Of a stretch of DNA of 64,000 nucleotides, positions 32,776 to 41,701 are shown piece by piece. The DNA is from an uncultured Treponema sp. (GTDB lineage: Bacteria > Spirochaetota > Spirochaetia > Treponematales > Treponemataceae). The notes beneath the pieces are model-generated. The model worked only from the letters and a program-made list of their open reading frames with translations, had not been told where the DNA came from and did no database searches. The DNA lies in contig ONHK01000001.1 in the NCBI GenBank assembly GCA_900317625.1, positions 124,001 through 188,000 on the forward strand, read 5' to 3'. Positions within the stretch are counted from its first letter, which is position 1. Each line of letters begins with the position of its first letter. The position numbers and the translations under genes are program-made.

Positions 32776-35621
32776 TATTCAGCGGCTCCTTTTTCAGCTT
32801 CACCTGGGAATTGAGTTCCATTGCCCTTTGGCTTACCAGCTTTCTTTGCTTTTCCAGCAGCTTTTTCCGCGGCGAGAACTTCTGCCTCGTGAACTTTTTC
32901 AGCTTCAGCGGCTGCCATTGCCTTTGCGGCTGCCTCTTTAGCTTTCTTTTCGTTCTCTGCACGGTCATCATGAAGCTCATCACCAAGTTTTCGGGCAACT
33001 TCAATATATTCAAATACTTCCATTGTATCGTCAACTTGAATGTCCTGCCAGTTTTCAAGGCTAAGACCACATTCAAATCCTGTTGCAACTTCTTTTGCAT
33101 CGTCCTTAAAGCGTTTAAGGGAAGCAATCTTACCTGTAAACTTAACGATTCCGTCGCGTACAAGGTTAACCATGCTATTGCGTTTAACAATACCGTCTGT
33201 AACGTAACAACCGGCAATTGTACCAACTTTTGGAACCTTGAATGTATTGCGAACTTCAATACTACCGATAACCTGTTCCTTAGTATCCGGACGAAGCATA
33301 CCTTCCATAGCGGCCTGAATTTCTTCAACACACTTATAGATGATATTGTACTTGCGGATATCAACCTTTTCTGTATCTGCCAGGAGCTTAGCCTTAGGTG
33401 TCGGGCGAACATTAAATCCGATGATGATGGCGTTGCTGTCAGCAGCTGCAAGTGTAACATCTGATTCGTTAATAGCACCAGCAGAACTGTGGATAACGTT
33501 AAGGCGGATATCTTTAGTAGAAAGCTTTTCAAGACTTGCTTTAAGAGCTTCTGCAGATCCCTGAAGGTCAGCCTTAATAATAACCTTAAGTTCCTGAATT
33601 TCACCGGCAGCAATATCGTCAAACAGAGTATCAATATTTGTCTTTTTAACAGCCTTAGCTGCTTCAAAGCGCTTAAGTTCCTGACGTTTTGTAGAAATTG
33701 CGCGTGCTTCCTTGTCGTCTTCTGTTACCTGGAACGGATCGCCTGCATTAGGCATTTCTTCCATACCAAGAACTTCAACCGGTGTAGAAGGACCGGCTTC
33801 CTGGATTCTGCGTCCACGGTCATCGAACATGGCTCTTACGCGTCCTGAATAGATACCTGCCACAAACGGGTCTCCCTGTTTAAGAGTACCGCGCTGAATA
33901 ACTACAGAAGAAACTACACCACGTCCCTGATCGATACGGCTTTCAAGAATCTTACCTTCTGCACGGCAGTCATATGTTGCCTTAAGTTCAAGCATTTCTG
34001 CCTGAAGAAGGATTGCATCAAGAAGATCATCAATACCCATCTTCTGCTTTGCAGAAATATTTACATACTGAGTATCTCCACCCCATTCTTCCGGAGTAAG
34101 CCCCTGTTCTGAAAGCTGAGTTTTTACTCTGTCCGGGTTTGCCTCCGGCTTATCAATCTTGTTTACAGCAACAATAATCGGAACTTTAGCGTCTTTTGCA
34201 TGGGCAATAGCTTCCAAAGTCTGAGGCATAACACCATCATCTGCCGCAACAACAAGGACAACAATATCAGTAACCTGAGCACCGCGCGCGCGCATCATTG
34301 TGAATGCTTCATGTCCTGGAGTATCAAGGAACGTAATCTTTCCTTTTGGAGTTGTTACAGAATAAGCACCGATTGACTGGGTAATTCCTCCAGCCTCGCC
34401 TTCTGCAACATGAGCGTTTCGGATAGCGTCAAGAGTTTTTGTCTTACCGTGGTCAACGTGTCCCATTACAGTAACAATTGGCGGACGAGGACGCATATTT
34501 TCCGCAATATCCTCATCACCTTTGATTACAGTTTCATCATACAAAGAAACAACTTTTACCTCGCAGCCATATTCACTGCACAAAAGTTCAGCTGTATCTT
34601 TGTCAATTGACTCGTTGATTGTAACCATCTGACCATAAGTTGAAAAAAGTTTTCCGATAATTTCAGAAGCTTTAAGATTCATCTTTTTTGCAAGGTCAGA
34701 AATTGAAACAGTTTCCATAATTTCAATTGATTTTGGAACAACAGAAGCTGGTGTTTCAACCTTCTTCTTTGTTTCAAAAAGATTATCATCGTACTGTTCC
34801 TGATCTTTTCGGTTATAAACCTGTTTTTTGCCTTTAAATGCTTTTTTTGCAGGAGCTTTTCCCTGCATCATAGCTGGAACTGGCGCACCTGCACCACCGC
34901 CCATACGGAATCCGCCCGGCTGACCGCCACCGAATCTTGATCCGCGGTTAAATCCACCACCCTGACCATTTCGGTTCTGGAATCCACCAGGACGATTTCC
35001 CTGATAGCCACCACCTTGACCATTACGGTTCTGATAGCCGCCCTGTCGGTTTCCGTCCTGATTGCGGTTCTGGTAGCCTTGTCTAGCCTGAGCACCAGTA
35101 AATCCGCCACCTTCACGGTTCTGGTAGCCACCCTGACGGTTTCCATAACCACCATTATTGTAACCATTTCTGTTATAGCCGTTTCTATTGCGGTCGCGGT
35201 TTCCAAAATCAGAAAGATTTCCGGCTTTTACGTTAGGGCGTGCTGTATTAAGCTCATAAGTTCTGTGCTGAGAACGGGAATTTTCATTTCTTGAATATTG
35301 ATTTCCATTCTGGTTTTGCGCAGAACCAGAAGGCTTTTGAGAAAATGATTTCTGAGTCGGCTGCTGGACATTCCGAGTTTCAGAAGCAGCAGGAGCGTTT
35401 CCTTCTGATTTTTTTACAACAACCCTTACGCCTTCTTTTTTGGTGTTTTCAGGTTTAGCGCCAGAATTTTCTGCGGCTGGCGCACGTTTTTTTACAACAA
35501 CAACTTTTTTCTTTGCAACTCCAGCGTTATTTGCGTTGGAAGCTGTTGTTGCATGAGGCGTGTTGTCAGCCTGTTTTTTATGAACAACAAATGTCTGTTT
35601 TTTTTCTGATTCTTCAGCCAT
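32775..35621 (-). CDS. infB: Translation initiation factor IF-2
   Basis: A 948-residue GTPase that recruits initiator tRNA. The N-terminal 280 residues are low complexity and include a Gly/Asn/Gln/Arg-rich tandem repeat region (about 140-245). IF2_N follows (about 305-355), then the G domain with VTVMGHVDHGKTKTLD, DTPGHEAF and NKID, domains II-III, and the C-terminal fMet-tRNA-binding domain (CYVTDGIVKRNSMVNLVRDG). A Lys/Ala-rich helix tail ends the protein. It lies 9 bases downstream of nusA. Confidence 0.96.
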   Translation of the reverse strand: MAEESEKKQTFVVHKKQADNTPHATTASNANNAGVAKKKVVVVKKRAPAAENSGAKPENTKKEGVRVVVKKSEGNAPAASETRNVQQPTQKSFSQKPSGSAQNQNGNQYSRNENSRSQHRTYELNTARPNVKAGNLSDFGNRDRNRNGYNRNGYNNGGYGNRQGGYQNREGGGFTGAQARQGYQNRNQDGNRQGGYQNRNGQGGGYQGNRPGGFQNRNGQGGGFNRGSRFGGGQPGGFRMGGGAGAPVPAMMQGKAPAKKAFKGKKQVYNRKDQEQYDDNLFETKKKVETPASVVPKSIEIMETVSISDLAKKMNLKASEIIGKLFSTYGQMVTINESIDKDTAELLCSEYGCEVKVVSLYDETVIKGDEDIAENMRPRPPIVTVMGHVDHGKTKTLDAIRNAHVAEGEAGGITQSIGAYSVTTPKGKITFLDTPGHEAFTMMRARGAQVTDIVVLVVAADDGVMPQTLEAIAHAKDAKVPIIVAVNKIDKPEANPDRVKTQLSEQGLTPEEWGGDTQYVNISAKQKMGIDDLLDAILLQAEMLELKATYDCRAEGKILESRIDQGRGVVSSVVIQRGTLKQGDPFVAGIYSGRVRAMFDDRGRRIQEAGPSTPVEVLGMEEMPNAGDPFQVTEDDKEARAISTKRQELKRFEAAKAVKKTNIDTLFDDIAAGEIQELKVIIKADLQGSAEALKASLEKLSTKDIRLNVIHSSAGAINESDVTLAAADSNAIIIGFNVRPTPKAKLLADTEKVDIRKYNIIYKCVEEIQAAMEGMLRPDTKEQVIGSIEVRNTFKVPKVGTIAGCYVTDGIVKRNSMVNLVRDGIVKFTGKIASLKRFKDDAKEVATGFECGLSLENWQDIQVDDTMEVFEYIEVARKLGDELHDDRAENEKKAKEAAAKAMAAAEAEKVHEAEVLAAEKAAGKAKKAGKPKGNGTQFPGEAEKGAAE

Positions 35622-35630
35622 TCTGTATCC

Positions 35631-37106
35631 TTATTCCTCGTCTTCTGTAAATTCAAACTCAATGCCACATTTTGGACAGTGATCCATGTCAAGCGTGATT
35701 TCAGCTCCACATTCCGGGCAGTAATATTTTTCTTCTTCGTGATGTTCAGGTCCAGTTTCTTCCGGAGCAACAGGAGCAACTTCCTTTCCGTCTTCATCAA
35801 CAAATTCAACGTTTTCTTTAATAAGATTGTAAACCGCGTCAATCTCCTCTTTTTTGAGACCTTCAATCTTTTCCAAAGAACCGTTGTCATAAGTTTCCAT
35901 AAATTGAACAATATCTTCAATTCCATTTGCCTTCAGAATATCTGCAACACGTTCATCAACACCTGAAAGCTCAGCAATTGTTGTAATATCTTCTTCCTGC
36001 TCATCATCATTCTTGAAAAGATTAAGAGCCGCCTGAGTTGTAGCTTTTCCAGAAAGATCCATTCCTTCGCACTGTTCCTGAGTCTTTACATCAATTGACC
36101 AGTCACAAAGACGATTTGCAAGACGAACATTCTGTCCCTGCTTTCCGATTGCAAGACTGAACTGCGATTCCTCAACAATTGCAAGAGCCTGACGCTTTGC
36201 CTCATCAAGAATCACAACGCGGTCAACCTGTGCAGGAGAAAGCGCATTTTTAATAAATTCAGCAGGATTCGGGTCATATCGCAAAACATCAATTTTTTCG
36301 CCAAGAAGCTCACGGATAACTGTCTGGATTCGGGCACCTTTTGTTCCTACGCAGGCACCAACTGGATCAACATCCTCGCGCGTTGTAGAAACAGCCATTT
36401 TTGTTCTGTAGCCGGCGTCGCGGACACATTTTTCAATTTTTACAGTTCCATCAGCGATTTCCGGGATTTCAAGTTCCATTGTTATTTCAACAAGGCGAGG
36501 ATCTGAACGTGAAAGAACAAGCTGAAGTCCTGTCTGAGTTTTTTTGATTTCAACAATCACAGCCTTGATTCTGTCATTCTGCTCATAAGTTTCGCGAGGA
36601 GACTGATATTTCGCAGGAAGGAATCCTTCAAGGCGGCCACCGTTTCCAAGATCAACAAAAAGATTTCCGTTCTTTTCGCGCTGGATATAACCGTTTATCA
36701 ACTCACCGACCTTGTCCTTATACTGATTGTAAAGGGAATCTTTTACAGTTTCGTTCAATCCCTGGTGAGCAGTCTGTTTACCTGTGGAAACTGCTGAGCG
36801 CGCAAATGATTTCGGATCTTCCAGAATATCAATTTCATCGCCCACTTCAACTTCATCACTGAGCTGTTTTGCCTCTTCAAGCTCAATTTCTGTAACAGGA
36901 TCATAAACTCCGTCTACAACTGTTTTCCGTGAATAAATTGAAACATCCGACATATCATCCGCGAATTTTACAATCGCATTGTCCGAAGTTCCATAAGTTC
37001 TTTTGTAAGCTGCTTTAAGCGCATTTTCGATTATCTGTTTTACTGACGCTTCTGAATATCCTTTTTCGTCAATCAGAGCACGAATTGCTTCTGCCATCTC
37101 TGACAT
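35631..37106 (-). CDS. nusA: Transcription factor NusA with C-terminal zinc ribbon
   Basis: Modulator of pausing, termination and antitermination, 491 residues. N-terminal RNAP-binding domain (1-125), S1 domain (about 130-200, GYIQREKNGNLFVDLGNGGRLEGFLP), and KH domains (DPVGACVGTKGARIQTVIREL; SLAIGKQGQNVRLANRL) are clear. An HhH-type region (ELSGVDERVADILKANGIEDI) follows. The protein ends in YYCPECGAEITLDMDHCPKCGIEFEF, two CPxC pairs forming a zinc ribbon that most NusA proteins lack. Second gene of the operon, 18 bases after rimP. Confidence 0.95.
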   Translation of the reverse strand: MSEMAEAIRALIDEKGYSEASVKQIIENALKAAYKRTYGTSDNAIVKFADDMSDVSIYSRKTVVDGVYDPVTEIELEEAKQLSDEVEVGDEIDILEDPKSFARSAVSTGKQTAHQGLNETVKDSLYNQYKDKVGELINGYIQREKNGNLFVDLGNGGRLEGFLPAKYQSPRETYEQNDRIKAVIVEIKKTQTGLQLVLSRSDPRLVEITMELEIPEIADGTVKIEKCVRDAGYRTKMAVSTTREDVDPVGACVGTKGARIQTVIRELLGEKIDVLRYDPNPAEFIKNALSPAQVDRVVILDEAKRQALAIVEESQFSLAIGKQGQNVRLANRLCDWSIDVKTQEQCEGMDLSGKATTQAALNLFKNDDEQEEDITTIAELSGVDERVADILKANGIEDIVQFMETYDNGSLEKIEGLKKEEIDAVYNLIKENVEFVDEDGKEVAPVAPEETGPEHHEEEKYYCPECGAEITLDMDHCPKCGIEFEFTEDEE

Positions 37107-37124
37107 TTTAAGCCCCCGTAGTTA

Positions 37125-37583
37125 TTATAAGTGTATAAATTTTGCTTTTGCTATATCTTCAAAGGAAATAGTCTGATTTTCACCATCTTTTTCCAAAGTA
37201 ACCGATTTTTCATTTGCGGAAACAATTTTTCCGCCAACCCAATCTGAAACAGTTTTGTCCCACACGCGAACTTCCCGGCCAACAAAAACTGAAAATTCCG
37301 CGGCATTTTTCAAGTTCCGCTCCATTCCAGGCGAAGTAAGTTCCATGTAAGTGTCTTCTGTTCCAAGAATTGCCTCAAGCCTAGGAAGAAGCGCATGGTG
37401 AACTTTAGAGCAATCGTTTACGCCGATATCAACAGACGGATCTTTTGATGCAATAACCGCATTGATTTTTGTGACAGTTTTTGCCGGCGAAATATGAAGC
37501 TCAACAAGAGTATAACCAAGGCCTTCCACCAATGGCGCACATTCTGAATAGTGCGGCATTTTTTCCAATGGTTCGTATTCCAA
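37125..37583 (-). CDS. rimP: Ribosome maturation factor RimP
   Basis: A 152-residue 30S assembly factor. The LVEGLGYTLVELHIS start, VGVNDCSKVHHALLPRLEAIL-type middle (GVNDCSKVHHALLPRLE) and LTSPGMERNLKNAAEFSVFVGREVRV are family hallmarks, followed by the SH3-like C-domain. First gene of the rimP-nusA-infB-rbfA-truB operon. An intrinsic terminator lies in its leader. Confidence 0.93.
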   Translation of the reverse strand: MEYEPLEKMPHYSECAPLVEGLGYTLVELHISPAKTVTKINAVIASKDPSVDIGVNDCSKVHHALLPRLEAILGTEDTYMELTSPGMERNLKNAAEFSVFVGREVRVWDKTVSDWVGGKIVSANEKSVTLEKDGENQTISFEDIAKAKFIHL

Positions 37584-37614
37584 TTTTACCTCTTTTGCAA
37601 TATTTCAAATAACA

Positions 37615-37643
37615 TAAAAAAAGACCCGTCGCTTTGACGAGTC
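37615..37643 (-). terminator. Leader terminator (candidate attenuator) before rimP
   Basis: On the minus strand GACTCGTC pairs with GACGGGTC (one T-G pair) around AAAGC and is followed by seven T residues. It lies between a sigma-70 promoter (37676-37704) and the rimP start at 37583, so the operon must be read through it. Confidence 0.8.
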
Positions 37644-37675
37644 CACTTTAAAATGTTATTAAAATGTACTGCATT

Positions 37676-37704
37676 AATATAGCTTTAATTTTAAATAATG
37701 TCAA
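37676..37704 (-). promoter_or_regulatory. Sigma-70 promoter of the rimP-nusA-infB operon
   Basis: Minus-strand TTGACA (37704-37699) and TATATT (37681-37676) with exactly 17 bases between. The expected start is near 37669, giving a leader of about 85 bases that contains the terminator hairpin. Confidence 0.85.
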
Positions 37705-37745
37705 TAAATGCAGGTGGTTTTATGCAGACATTCCATAAGGAGTTT

Positions 37746-38360
37746 TTAAATCTCGAACACACATTCGCGGCCATTCAGCGGAATTGAAAGACGGCTTGAA
37801 GTAAGCTGAAGAGTTTTTATTCCAGCGGCTTTCCTTAGAATTTTGTTCATCTTGAAATTTCCATGCTTGTCATCACCGGCAATCGGGCAATCCTGCTCAG
37901 CAAGATGAATACGAATCTGGTGCATCCGTCCTGTCTCAAGCTGAAGTTTTACAGTTGAAAGCACAATTTTCTGTTCCTCGTAAAAAATTTCCTTTTGACC
38001 AACAACCTGAAAATGAGTTACAGCCGGCTTTTCATTTCCATGCTGAACAACAGAAGTCCGAATCGTCCCTTTTTTTGATTTCAATGTTCCAATGCAAACA
38101 GCGGTATATTCCTTTCGCACCAGTTTTCCGCCAATCAGTTTTGTCCATTTTGAAGCCGCCGCAGCAGATTTTGCAACAATCATCAAACCATTCGTGTCGC
38201 GGTCAAGACGATGCACCAAATAAACAGGATAGCCAACCTGAACGGCAAGTTCTTTGTCCAAAGGATGCAAAATTCCTTGTCCACCTTGAACAGGAAGTCC
38301 GGCCGGTTTATTAATCACAAGAATTTCTTCATTTTCAAATAAAATTGGTATATTTTTCAT
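37746..38360 (-). CDS. RluA-family pseudouridine synthase
   Basis: A 204-residue RNA pseudouridine synthase without an S4 domain. LVINKPAGLPVQGG, the catalytic HRLDRDTNGLMIVAK with the nucleophilic Asp, and the LETGRMHQIRIHLA motif are intact, and PIAGDDKHGN follows. The target (rRNA or tRNA site) is not decidable; the short form resembles RluA/TruC. The start at 38360 is chosen because upstream in-frame codons overlap the divergent gene and encode a spurious hydrophobic stretch. Confidence 0.9.
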   Translation of the reverse strand: MKNIPILFENEEILVINKPAGLPVQGGQGILHPLDKELAVQVGYPVYLVHRLDRDTNGLMIVAKSAAAASKWTKLIGGKLVRKEYTAVCIGTLKSKKGTIRTSVVQHGNEKPAVTHFQVVGQKEIFYEEQKIVLSTVKLQLETGRMHQIRIHLAEQDCPIAGDDKHGNFKMNKILRKAAGIKTLQLTSSRLSIPLNGRECVFEI

Positions 38361-38391
38361 CCGAAAATAAATATAAAACAGGAGAAACAAA

Positions 38392-39582
38392 ATGACAAGA
38401 AGCAGAATTCTTACAATTTTTTCAGCGGCGGCAATTTTTCTTTTATGCACTTTGCTTCCTGCATATTTAAATGCGGAAGAAGTTATAGACAACGATTTTG
38501 GATATTCCCTGGATATTCCAGAATGTTACAAAGTTTCAGGCTACACGCCGGACGGAATGTCCTATCATTTTAAGCACACTTTTCTTCCAGTTGAATTTGT
38601 GCTGAAACTTTACACAACAGATATTTTTCCAGACTCAAACAGCGCCCTTGAAGGAGCATTAAAAAAACTCAGCGCAACATACGACGGAACAGACACTTTT
38701 ATCTGGAACAACGCAGAATGTTCCATCACAAATTTTTCCTCAGAACTGATAATGAAAAACGGAGCAACCGGCTGGGCTGTAAGCGCAAACCTTTCTGAAA
38801 AAAACGCGAATCTTGTCCTATTATGCTATGCGGACTCGCAAAAAACAAGCGACTGCGAGCAATTCATACTTTCAACGTTAAATTCGCTCTGCATAAGCAA
38901 AAAAAGCAAGTTTTCGCCTGGAATAATAACTTCCTACGCGTTTCCGGAAACTGAAAAGAAAAAGATAAACTTGAATATCGCTGGAAAAAATATCTCCACG
39001 GAAATTGACGCGATTTCTTCAGAAGCGAACAATTTTGTAATTGAATCCGAATACGAAATTCTGAAACTTTATGCAAACAATGAAAAATGGAAAGAAGCCT
39101 GGATTCGATACTACAAGACAATCTACCGCGACAGCTATTCTAGACTTTCAAAAGCGGCGTTTGACATAAATTCAGCATTGTATCCGATTGCACGCAAAAA
39201 AAATCCAAATGAACCGGAAAATGCGCTGAACGAAATTCTTTTGAATTGGGTTCAAAACTTTGAATACAAACGAGGAGATGAAAAAAGCACAGATTTCACA
39301 AGCGTCTTTGACTCTTTAGCAGGAGTTGGAAGCGACTGCGACAGCCGCAGTATGCTGATGTGCATTCTTTTAAAGCAAAATGGAATAAACACAACGCTTT
39401 TCATAAGCCGGGAATATTCGCATGCAGTTTACGGAGCAGAACTTAATGCAGAAGGCGCAAAAACCGAAGTCAGCGGAAAAGAATATCTTCTTGGAGAAAC
39501 AACCGTAAAAAACTTAAAGCCCGGACTTATCGCGCAAGAGCAAAACGACACAGAAAAATGGATTCCTGTAAGTTTTGAATAA
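38392..39582 (+). CDS. Secreted transglutaminase-like (papain-fold) protein
   Basis: A 396-residue exported protein. The signal peptide covers about residues 1-28 (RILTIFSAAAIFLLCTLLPAYLNA). The central region is unassigned beta-rich sequence. The C-terminal part has the transglutaminase-core pattern GVGSDCDSRSMLMCILLKQNGI with a candidate catalytic Cys in SDCDSR, followed by YSHAVYG with a candidate catalytic His, and an acidic partner downstream. These proteins are usually periplasmic proteases or protein-modifying enzymes in bacteria; the substrate is unknown. It starts 31 bases from the divergent pseudouridine synthase gene. Confidence 0.78.
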   Translation: MTRSRILTIFSAAAIFLLCTLLPAYLNAEEVIDNDFGYSLDIPECYKVSGYTPDGMSYHFKHTFLPVEFVLKLYTTDIFPDSNSALEGALKKLSATYDGTDTFIWNNAECSITNFSSELIMKNGATGWAVSANLSEKNANLVLLCYADSQKTSDCEQFILSTLNSLCISKKSKFSPGIITSYAFPETEKKKINLNIAGKNISTEIDAISSEANNFVIESEYEILKLYANNEKWKEAWIRYYKTIYRDSYSRLSKAAFDINSALYPIARKKNPNEPENALNEILLNWVQNFEYKRGDEKSTDFTSVFDSLAGVGSDCDSRSMLMCILLKQNGINTTLFISREYSHAVYGAELNAEGAKTEVSGKEYLLGETTVKNLKPGLIAQEQNDTEKWIPVSFE

Positions 39583-39606
39583 ACAAAACGGAGCGCACGG
39601 CAAAAA

Positions 39607-40254
39607 TCACTCTTTTACAAGAGCATCGTAGGCTTCGCGCGGAGTCGCAGCAGATTTCAATGTGTCCCGGAGCGTCTGATTTTTTAGCTTTGCAGTAAGA
39701 TAAGAAATCGTCTTTAAATAATATGTATGCTGATTGTAAGCAGCCGCAATCATAATAAGAAGATTTACAGGCTCATTGTCAACAGTCTGATAATCTTCTA
39801 TATTCTTCTTGCAAATTCCAACAGCCATAACCAAATCTGTAACAGAAGAAAGTCGAACATGAGGAATTGCAATTCCGCGGCCAACAGCTGTAGACATCAA
39901 ATCTTCCCGCTTTAAAATCTCTGTAACAAGCTCTTCCTTGTTTTTTACCTGTGGAGCAACCGCAAGAACATCCGCAAGCTCAATAATCGCATCTCTTTTT
40001 GAAGAATTTTTTACAAAAATAACTCTGTCTGGAGAAAGAAAATTTTTTATCTGAACTTCGCTATCAGATTTTTTTACAGATGAAGAAGAAAGGCGTTCAT
40101 TTACCCATCTTTCCAGCTCTGATTTTTTAAAACGCCATACAGTACCAATTTTTCCGGCAGGAATTTCGCCTTTCTGCGCCCAATCATAAACTGTTCTGTC
40201 TGATACACGAAGATATTTTGCAACTTCTTCGATTGTAAGGATGTCATCTTCCAT
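39607..40254 (-). CDS. HTH-PTS EIIA(Ntr)-like fusion regulator
   Basis: A 215-residue two-domain protein. Residues about 5-53 are an excisionase/MerR-type helix-turn-helix (LTIEEVAKYLRVSDRTVYDWAQKGEIPAGKIGTVWRFKKSELERW). Residues about 70-215 are a fructose/nitrogen-type EIIA domain with the phosphorylatable histidine in GIAIPHVR. The combination suggests a DNA-binding regulator that responds to PTS phosphorylation. The start at 40254 is preferred over an upstream ATG because the HTH begins directly after it. Standard PtsN proteins lack the HTH. Confidence 0.85.
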   Translation of the reverse strand: MEDDILTIEEVAKYLRVSDRTVYDWAQKGEIPAGKIGTVWRFKKSELERWVNERLSSSSVKKSDSEVQIKNFLSPDRVIFVKNSSKRDAIIELADVLAVAPQVKNKEELVTEILKREDLMSTAVGRGIAIPHVRLSSVTDLVMAVGICKKNIEDYQTVDNEPVNLLIMIAAAYNQHTYYLKTISYLTAKLKNQTLRDTLKSAATPREAYDALVKE

Positions 40255-40354
40255 GATGAAAAAGCTCCACAATTTTTTGAAATAACTTGAAAAAGATTGC
40301 AATATTTACAGTTTTTTGTCAAGTTCTACAGATTTCTGTCACACAAATAATAAA

Positions 40355-40570
40355 AAAATTGAAAATCTGAATCAATAAAAAATGCCGGAACGTAAGCGGA
40401 AAAGTCAAAATGGCGTAATTTGCCATTTTTTTGCCGACAGGCATAAAAGAAAACTGAAAATGAGCATTGCGAATTGAAGTTTTCTTCCTAAAAAAAATTG
40501 CAACCATAGCCAATTTTGATTTTCCGCTGGAAGTGCAGGCATTTTTGGGCAATTATTTTCAATTCAATTT
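40355..40570. repeat. Long imperfect-hairpin element A, copy 2
   Basis: Arms at about 40358-40414 face 40509-40568. AGCGGAAAAGTCAAAATGGC pairs with GCCAATTTTGATTTTCCGCT apart from single-base bulges, and AAAAATGCC faces GGCATTTTT. Internal hairpins are TGCC-GACA-GGCA (40432-40443) and AAGAAAACT/AGTTTTCTT (40447-40455 with 40478-40486). It shares TGCC-N4-GGCATAAAAGAA and CCATAGCCAAT with copy 1. It occupies the divergent gap between the HTH-EIIA gene and the propeller gene. Confidence 0.75.
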
Positions 40571-40636
40571 TATTCGATAAAAATCTGCATAACTCAACGT
40601 TTGACCTATCATTTTGTTTTTTGTAGAATAGAATTT

Positions 40637-41692
40637 ATGAATTCACAAAAACATTATTCTGGATATATAATTTTTGCCGCGATTTTTTGCGTTGTCTACA
40701 TTTTATTTGCAATCAGACCTTTAGGAAAAGAATATCAGTTTGAACCCGAATGGAAAATTGACGTGACGAACCCGACAATCTCCGAAAATTCAGAGAACGA
40801 GCCGCTTTTGCCTTTCAAGCTTGGTCAGTCAATGGGATACTTTACACCGAGTGGAAAAGTTGTAAATTTTGTCACATTTCCACAAAAATCATCAATTTCA
40901 AAATTTGGCTACACTTTCTACAATTTTAACAACAGCGCGGCAACTTTTTATTCACCGGACGGAAAAAAACTTTTTTCTTCAACTCAAAGTGGTTTTCCAA
41001 TGATTGATGATGACAGGATTTTTACATTTCTTCCGGGCGGAAGCTCTTTTTCAATGTGCGATAAAAACGGAAAAACAAAATGGGAATACAGCGGCGCAGT
41101 TCCCATCACAGCGTTTGACTCTTCAAAAGCGGGAGTCGCAGTTGGATTTGCAGACGGAAATATCTGCCAGTTTGAAATGAACGGAAACCTTACACAGCGG
41201 TTTGCTCCAGGCGGAAGCGAGATTCCTGTTATTTTGGGAATCGCGCTTTCTTCTGACGGAAAATATGTGGCTTCTGTCTGCGGACAAAACAAACAACGCT
41301 TTGTTCTTGCCCAAAAAGATACGGCTCAGACAAAAATTATTGCGCACGAATTTTTGGATTCAAAAAGCACAAATCAGATGCTGGTAAAATTCAGCAGCGA
41401 TGACAAAACAGTTTACTTTAACTCAGGCAATGTGCTTGGAATCGTTGATGTAAAAACCGGAAGGAAAAGACACTTAAAAATCGAAGGACAGGCAATCTCG
41501 ATTCAAGAATCAGAAAAATGTTTTTTTGTCCTTACAAAAAATGGAAAAAAATACACAGTTTACACAGTTGAGCCATTCGCGACATTCATCGGCCGTTTCA
41601 GTTTTGAGGCTTCCGCAGCATTTATTCAAGTTTATGAAAATAAACTGTACGTTGGGAAAAACTCCACAATTTCTTGTATTGAAATAAAATAG
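40637..41692 (+). CDS. Membrane-anchored beta-propeller-like protein
   Basis: A 351-residue protein with a single N-terminal transmembrane or uncleaved signal segment (GYIIFAAIFCVVYILFAI), then a periplasmic region of repeated beta-strand blades (YTFYNFNNSAATFYSPDGKKLFSS, FSMCDKNGKTKWEYSG, VAVGFADGNICQFEMNGN, ALSSDGKYVASVCGQN, VYFNSGNVLGIVDVKTGRK), the spacing of WD40/PQQ-type propellers. No catalytic residues are suggested. It is followed 9 bases later by the M23-like gene and is probably its partner in the envelope. The start is at 40637; an upstream ATG at 40601 has no support. Confidence 0.72.
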   Translation: MNSQKHYSGYIIFAAIFCVVYILFAIRPLGKEYQFEPEWKIDVTNPTISENSENEPLLPFKLGQSMGYFTPSGKVVNFVTFPQKSSISKFGYTFYNFNNSAATFYSPDGKKLFSSTQSGFPMIDDDRIFTFLPGGSSFSMCDKNGKTKWEYSGAVPITAFDSSKAGVAVGFADGNICQFEMNGNLTQRFAPGGSEIPVILGIALSSDGKYVASVCGQNKQRFVLAQKDTAQTKIIAHEFLDSKSTNQMLVKFSSDDKTVYFNSGNVLGIVDVKTGRKRHLKIEGQAISIQESEKCFFVLTKNGKKYTVYTVEPFATFIGRFSFEASAAFIQVYENKLYVGKNSTISCIEIK

Positions 41693-41701
41693 GATATAAA
41701 A

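Noticed and set aside
32735..33667. Long second open frame on the minus strand inside infB
   Set aside because: It is a frame shadow of IF-2. The sequence is rich in Leu/Gln/Arg with no family resemblance, and infB conservation explains the region.
35016..35294. Plus-strand open frame opposite the IF-2 repeat region
   Set aside because: It arises from the antisense of the Gly/Asn repeat codons and has no ribosome site or plausible protein features.
37615..37643. Hairpin as terminator only for the pseudouridine synthase gene
   Set aside because: A consensus promoter lies between that gene and the hairpin, so the hairpin is also in the rimP leader. It is kept as an attenuator candidate, with this alternative stated.
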